Shown: piece after piece, positions 5,586 to 9,403 of the stretch | How positions within the stretch are numbered: the first letter of the stretch is position 1 | Layout: each line of letters starts with the position of its first letter | Source: Flavobacterium sp. UBA4098 | Lineage (GTDB): Bacteria; Bacteroidota; Bacteroidia; Flavobacteriales; Flavobacteriaceae | Reading direction: 5' to 3' | DNA length: 9,403 nt | NCBI GenBank assembly: GCA_002382495.1 | Contig: DFXW01000002.1 | Coordinates: 41,903 to 51,305, forward strand | Notes under the pieces: generated by a model | The model's input: only the letters and a program-made list of their open reading frames with translations | Database searches by the model: none | What the model was told of the DNA's origin: nothing | Made by a program: the position numbers and the translations under genes

Positions 5586-7097
5586 TTATTGTAAACCTTT
5601 CAATTGCTCTAAATACTCTCTTTGGTTGGATAATCTCGGAATTTTATGTTGGCCACCCAATTTATCTCGCTCTTTGAGCCAATCATAAAATAGTTGTGGT
5701 CGAGCCAAATTAATTACCAAAGTGTTTAAAGTCATATTATTATACCGTTTGGCTTCGTAATCAGAGTTGAGGCTTTGTAATGTTTCATCCAAGATTGTTC
5801 GAAATTGATCGATATCAGTTGGGTTTTTCTTGAACTCAATCATCCATTCGTGTGCCCCTTTTTCTTTGCCGTCCATAAAAATAGGAGCTACGGTATACTC
5901 TATTACTTCTGTGTGTGTGAGTTGACAAGCTTTGGCAATAGCTTGATCGGTATTTTCTACCATAAGTTCTTCGCCAAAGACATTGATATGGTGTTTGGTT
6001 CTGCCCGAAACACGAATTCTGTATGGATTTAAAGATGTAAAACGAACGGTATCACCTATTAAATACCTCCACAATCCTGAATTGGTTGTAATTACAACGG
6101 CGTAGTTTTTAAACAATTCTACCTCTGCCAAACGGATTACTTTTTGATTGGGTGTGCCAAAAGTATCCATTGGAATGAACTCATAGAAAATGCCATAATC
6201 TAGCATCAATAACAAGTCACTAGAATCATTTAGGTCCTGAATAGCAAAGAATCCTTCGGAGGCATTGTATATTTCGTAGTATTTAAAATCGGATTTTGGG
6301 AGTAACTTTTGATATTGTTCCCGATAAGGTTCAAAGCTGACTCCTCCATGAAAATACACTTCTAGGTTAGGCCAAACTTCCAATAAATTACCTTTTCCAG
6401 TTTCTTCAAGCATTCGGTTCATCAAAACTAACATCCAAGAAGGAACTCCTGCAAAGCTAGTTACATTTTCATTTTTAGTTTCGTTGATAATTGCTGTCAG
6501 CTTCTGCTCCCAATCACTCATCAACGATATTTTATTGCTAGGGGTACTGCTGAATTCGGCCCAAATAGGCATATTTTCAATTAATATAGCAGATAAGTCG
6601 CCAAACAACGTTTCTTTGTCTTCATAAATTTGAGAGCTACCACCTAAGCGAAGACTTTTCCCCAAAAACATATCAGAATCTTCATTGTTATTCAAATACA
6701 AACACAACAAATCCTTACTTCCTTTGTAATGGCAGTCTTCTAATGCATCATTACTTACAGGGATAAATTTACTTTTGGCATTAGTAGTTCCGCTGGATTT
6801 GGCAAACCATTTAATTGGAGCGTCCCAAAAAACATTTTGTTCACCTTGGCGCGTGCGTTCAATTAGCGGTTGTAAATCTTCGTAAGTAGCAACGGGAACT
6901 CGTTCTGAAAAAGTAGTGTAAGAAGTTATCGAACTAAAATCGTATTGGGCACCAATTACCGTATTCTCTGCACGTCGGATCAAATTCATCAACAATTCCT
7001 CTTGCACCTCATTAGGGTACTTTAAGAACAATTCGATTTGATGAATCCGTTGCTTTAAAACCCAAGAAGCAATAGAATTAATGATCGGTATGGGCAT
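5586..7097 (-). CDS. GH3 auxin-responsive promoter family protein (acyl-adenylating enzyme)
   Basis: This 503-aa protein matches the GH3 family, part of the ANL adenylating superfamily. Plant GH3 enzymes adenylate a carboxylic acid such as auxin or jasmonate and transfer the acyl group to an amino acid; the substrate of bacterial members is not known to me. Motif 1 (phosphate-binding loop) is SSGTTNAKSKFIPV (101-114), motif 2 is YNASEGFF (277-284) and motif 3 is YLIGDTVRF (345-353), in the expected order and spacing. The C-terminal domain begins after FGEELM (about 374-379) and ends with GGQHKIPRLSN near residue 481-491. No signal peptide is evident, so it should be cytoplasmic. An in-frame stop at 7107-7109 confirms the start. 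A good promoter lies at 7147-7176. It is divergent from the DUF2797 gene, and the 97-bp gap also holds a heptamer array. Confidence 0.92.
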   Translation of the reverse strand: MPIPIINSIASWVLKQRIHQIELFLKYPNEVQEELLMNLIRRAENTVIGAQYDFSSITSYTTFSERVPVATYEDLQPLIERTRQGEQNVFWDAPIKWFAKSSGTTNAKSKFIPVSNDALEDCHYKGSKDLLCLYLNNNEDSDMFLGKSLRLGGSSQIYEDKETLFGDLSAILIENMPIWAEFSSTPSNKISLMSDWEQKLTAIINETKNENVTSFAGVPSWMLVLMNRMLEETGKGNLLEVWPNLEVYFHGGVSFEPYREQYQKLLPKSDFKYYEIYNASEGFFAIQDLNDSSDLLLMLDYGIFYEFIPMDTFGTPNQKVIRLAEVELFKNYAVVITTNSGLWRYLIGDTVRFTSLNPYRIRVSGRTKHHINVFGEELMVENTDQAIAKACQLTHTEVIEYTVAPIFMDGKEKGAHEWMIEFKKNPTDIDQFRTILDETLQSLNSDYEAKRYNNMTLNTLVINLARPQLFYDWLKERDKLGGQHKIPRLSNQREYLEQLKGLQ

Positions 7098-7103
7098 ATT
7101 TCT

Positions 7104-7138
7104 GAGTTAGGAATTATGAATTTCGGATTCCGAATGAT
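7104..7138. repeat. Degenerate 7-bp tandem repeat (GAATTnn) with internal palindrome
   Basis: Five consecutive 7-bp units are read on the + strand: GAGTTAG, GAATTAT, GAATTTC, GGATTCC and GAATGAT. TTCGGATTCCGAA (7122-7134) inside it is a perfect 13-bp palindrome centred on T7128. The array begins 6 bp upstream of the GH3 start. Given the promoter at 7147-7176, it would fall almost entirely in the GH3 mRNA leader. Its function is unknown. Confidence 0.75.
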
Positions 7139-7146
7139 AACTTTAC

Positions 7147-7176
7147 CAAAAATAACATTTTTTGTTCAATTCCAAA
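7147..7176 (-). promoter_or_regulatory. Bacteroidota-type promoter for the GH3-family gene
   Basis: Read on the - strand, TTTG (complement of 7173-7176) is followed by 18 nt and then TATTTTTG (complement of 7147-7154). This fits the known Bacteroidota primary sigma consensus TTTG, 17-23 nt, TAnnTTTG exactly. Transcription would start near 7140, giving a leader of about 40-45 nt to the GH3 ATG. I see no equally good match for the divergent DUF2797 gene. Confidence 0.65.
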
Positions 7177-7194
7177 CCTGAAACTTAAAACCAA

Positions 7195-7989
7195 ATGACT
7201 TACGAAGGAGTTTTAACCAAAATGCAAACTGAATTTGGCGAACCAATTCAGTATTATCTTGTTTTTGAAGACAGCTTTTTGAATGTAAACCAACTATTGG
7301 GTAAACCAATGGAAATCAATTTTGTAGGTTTTCAATGTTTGAATTGTGCGAAGAAGAAAAAAATATTCCGACAAGGATTTTGTTATGACTGTTTTTATTC
7401 CAGTCCTGCTGTAGGAGATTGGATTATGAAACCGGAGTTGAGCACAGCGCATCTCGGAATTGCAGATCGTGATTTGGCTTATGAAGAAAAAGTGCAATTG
7501 CAACCGCATATTGTGTATTTGGCTTTGTCAAGCGAAGTAAAAGTGGGGGTGACAAGAAAAACGCAAATGCCTACACGTTGGATTGATCAAGGGGCGAGTC
7601 AAGCGATTTCAATTGTTGAGGTACCAAACCGCTATTTGGCAGGGATTACAGAGGTGGCGTTAAAAAGCCATTATGCCGATAAAACCAATTGGCGAAAAAT
7701 GCTAACCAATTCTTTTGAAACGATTGATTTAGTCGCCGAGCGATTGAAAGTAGAGCATTTAATCCCAACCGAAGTTCAGGAGTATTTTTACAATCAGAAA
7801 ATAGATTTGTATGAAATGCACTATCCAGTTTTGGAGTATCCTTCTAAAGTTACTAGTTTGAGTTTGGATAAAACTCCTAATTTTCAAGGAAAATTAATAG
7901 GTATTAAAGGACAATATTTACTTTTTGAAGGCGGAATTGTATTTAATATTCGCAGTTCAGAAGGCTATGTTGTAAAAATAGAGTTATAA
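7195..7989 (+). CDS. DUF2797-type zinc-binding protein
   Basis: I recognise this 264-aa protein as resembling the DUF2797 family; its role is not known to me. An N-terminal module (about 1-47) precedes a likely zinc site, with Cys48, Cys51, Cys63 and Cys66 in CLNC and CYDC. The most conserved-looking part follows: VGDWIMKP (73-80), HLGIADRDLAYEE (86-98), then HIVYLALS (105-112), VKVGVTR (115-121), Arg128 and Glu153. This order loosely recalls GIY-YIG nuclease folds (two strand motifs, an Arg, then a Glu), which would suggest nucleic acid binding or cleavage; that is inference. No signal peptide or membrane segment is seen. An in-frame TAA at 7186 fixes the start. It is divergent from GH3, and its stop codon lies in the stem of a terminator shared with sppA. 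Confidence 0.82.
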   Translation: MTYEGVLTKMQTEFGEPIQYYLVFEDSFLNVNQLLGKPMEINFVGFQCLNCAKKKKIFRQGFCYDCFYSSPAVGDWIMKPELSTAHLGIADRDLAYEEKVQLQPHIVYLALSSEVKVGVTRKTQMPTRWIDQGASQAISIVEVPNRYLAGITEVALKSHYADKTNWRKMLTNSFETIDLVAERLKVEHLIPTEVQEYFYNQKIDLYEMHYPVLEYPSKVTSLSLDKTPNFQGKLIGIKGQYLLFEGGIVFNIRSSEGYVVKIEL

Positions 7990-8019
7990 AAAAAGCTTCC
8001 AATGGAAGCTTTTTTATTT
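7989..8019. terminator. Bidirectional terminator between DUF2797 gene and sppA
   Basis: A perfect 12-bp stem, AAAAAAGCTTCC (7989-8000) with GGAAGCTTTTTT (8004-8015), has a 3-nt AAT loop, with T-runs on both strands. The stem uses the last base of the DUF2797 stop codon and ends 2 bp before the sppA stop codon on the other strand. The two convergent genes are thus separated only by this hairpin. Confidence 0.9.
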
Positions 8020-9403
8020 ATTGAATGGTAATTTCGAATGGCATTCGAGCTTGAACTCCTTTGTAGCTTTGAATGCGTTTAATTTGTTCCATTATCTTGT
8101 AATTTTCTTCACCAATTTCTTCTTTAATCCAACGTTCTTTGGTTTTGGCAAAAGGGAAATTTTCTAATAAATCATCAAAATTTTTATTGTATTCTGGATA
8201 ATTTTGAGTGTTGAACGTTTTGATTTTTGCTAAAAGGGCCGCTTCTTGAATGGCATCATCTAAACCTCCAATTTTGTCTACTAAACCGATTTTTATAGCA
8301 TCAGCGCCAGTCCAAACTCTACCTTGTGCAATAGCATCTACTTGTGCAAAACTCATTTTTCGCCCTTGCGCTACATGGGAAACAAATGTTTTATAGATTT
8401 GTTCTACACCTTCTGTGGTTACGGCTTTAAATTTTTCATCGATTGGTGCAAATGGATTGTAATTGCCTGAGTTTTGGTGGGTATTGACTTGTTCAGAATG
8501 AATTCCCATTTTGGTACTTAGACCACTAAAATTAGGTAACATCCCAAAAACACCTATCGAACCAGTAATAGTATTTTTTTCTGCAAAAATTGTATTAGCA
8601 TTACAAGCAATATAATACCCTCCAGAGGCAGCATAATTCCCCATGGATACAACAACCGGTTTTACTTTTTTAGTCAATTCGATTTCTCTCCAAATCAAAT
8701 CGGAGGTTAATGCATTTCCTCCAGGGCTATCGATGCGAAGTACTATTGCTTTCACATCTTCGTTATTTCTTGCCTCACTGATAGAACGTCGCATTGCGCC
8801 TTCTCCAATGATGTTGACATCTCCTTCGCCACTTTGAATTTCGCCTTGGGCATAAATAATGGCAATTTCATCTGTAGCATCATTAATAACTGAAGTAGTA
8901 GTATATTTTTGGGTGTAATCAAGTATAGAAACCGATTCGTATTCGTCTTTACTATCGACTTGTAATCGTTTTTTAATGGCATTGTGGTAAACATCTTCAT
9001 AAGCAACTACGTCTACTAATTTTTGAGCTTTAGCCATTTCAGGTGTTCGTGCCAATAAACCATTTGCAATTTCATTTAATTTTTCAACAGATACATTTCT
9101 ACTTTTGGCAATGTCAGTTACAACAGAATTCCAGATAGAATTGAGTAAGGCAGTAATTTGTTCTCTATTAGCCTCACTCATTTTATTTTCGAGGAAAGGT
9201 TCTACAGCACTTTTGTATTTTCCGTGACGAATAACTTCCATTTTTACGCCTGTTTTATCTTGAAAATCTTTAAAAAATAGTAGGTCAGAAGAAAGTCCTT
9301 TGAAATCTAAATCGCCCACTGGATTTAGATAAATAGTGTTGGCTACGGAATTTAAATAATATTCTTTTTGCGAATAGGTATTGGCATACGCCATCACAAA
9401 TTT
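8018..9403 (-). CDS. sppA: Signal peptide peptidase SppA, 67K-type (N-terminus beyond window)
   Basis: SppA is a membrane-bound serine protease of the S49 family that degrades signal peptides left in the membrane. The frame is open to the last base of the window, and the GTG at 9397 lies inside the conserved KFVMAYANTYSQ segment, so it is not the start. The visible 459 residues from that GTG carry both halves of the tandem-duplicated 67K-type enzyme. The catalytic lysine lies in HGKYKSAVEPF (Lys62 by this count, codon 9212-9214). The nucleophile serine lies in YAASGGYYIACN (Ser258, codon 8624-8626). SPGGNALTS (224-232) and TGSIGVFG (278-285) are also present. Relatives are close to 590 aa, so about 125 residues, including the expected N-terminal membrane anchor, lie outside. 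It converges on the DUF2797 gene and ends at a shared terminator. Confidence 0.95.
   Translation of the reverse strand, partial: KFVMAYANTYSQKEYYLNSVANTIYLNPVGDLDFKGLSSDLLFFKDFQDKTGVKMEVIRHGKYKSAVEPFLENKMSEANREQITALLNSIWNSVVTDIAKSRNVSVEKLNEIANGLLARTPEMAKAQKLVDVVAYEDVYHNAIKKRLQVDSKDEYESVSILDYTQKYTTTSVINDATDEIAIIYAQGEIQSGEGDVNIIGEGAMRRSISEARNNEDVKAIVLRIDSPGGNALTSDLIWREIELTKKVKPVVVSMGNYAASGGYYIACNANTIFAEKNTITGSIGVFGMLPNFSGLSTKMGIHSEQVNTHQNSGNYNPFAPIDEKFKAVTTEGVEQIYKTFVSHVAQGRKMSFAQVDAIAQGRVWTGADAIKIGLVDKIGGLDDAIQEAALLAKIKTFNTQNYPEYNKNFDDLLENFPFAKTKERWIKEEIGEENYKIMEQIKRIQSYKGVQARMPFEITIQ

Noticed and set aside
5503..5688. 61-codon + strand frame after the lipoprotein gene
   Set aside because: It runs through the bidirectional terminator and into the antisense of the GH3 C-terminus, with no conserved features.
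5805..6032. 75-codon + strand frame inside the GH3 gene
   Set aside because: Antisense shadow of the GH3 C-terminal domain.
7294..7509. 71-codon - strand frame inside the DUF2797 gene
   Set aside because: Antisense shadow covering the zinc-site region of the real gene.
8643..9006. 64-codon + strand and 84-codon - strand frames inside sppA
   Set aside because: Both overlap conserved SppA coding sequence in other frames.

Overview
The window reads as an ordinary chromosomal stretch of a Flavobacteriaceae bacterium, most likely Flavobacterium or a close relative. The evidence is the AT-rich base composition, the close resemblance of trigger factor, ClpP, ClpX, SerB and SppA to Bacteroidota versions, the absence of Shine-Dalgarno sequences before any start, and one promoter that fits the Bacteroidota pattern (TTTG, 18 nt, TAnnTTTG). 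There is no sign of phage, transposon, CRISPR array, tRNA or rRNA.

Left part, + strand (1-4816): the 3' part of tig (trigger factor, cut by the window start), then clpP, clpX and a long ACT-containing serB. tig, clpX and serB are each followed by a clear hairpin plus T-run terminator. clpP and clpX are separated only by 87 bp that hold a long hairpin with no T-run, so they are probably co-transcribed. Together tig, clpP and clpX form a protein folding and degradation block: a ribosome-bound chaperone, the proteolytic chamber and its unfoldase. serB makes serine and is apparently a separate unit.

Middle (4817-5582): a 167-aa lipoprotein of unknown function with lower GC than its neighbours and a cysteine-rich C-terminal tail. 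A hairpin lies upstream of it and a bidirectional terminator follows.

Right part (5583-9403): a GH3-family acyl-adenylating enzyme on the - strand is divergent from a + strand zinc-binding DUF2797-type protein. The DUF2797 gene converges through a compact bidirectional terminator on the C-terminal three quarters of sppA (- strand, cut by the window end).

The least explained structure lies between genes. The clpP-clpX gap carries a degenerate 8-bp tandem repeat (core CTTTG) that also forms a long hairpin. The GH3/DUF2797 gap carries a degenerate 7-bp tandem repeat (core GAATT) with an internal perfect palindrome. I see no convincing new multi-gene system here. The best leads are these two short-period arrays, the orphan lipoprotein, and the GH3 and DUF2797 proteins of unknown substrate.
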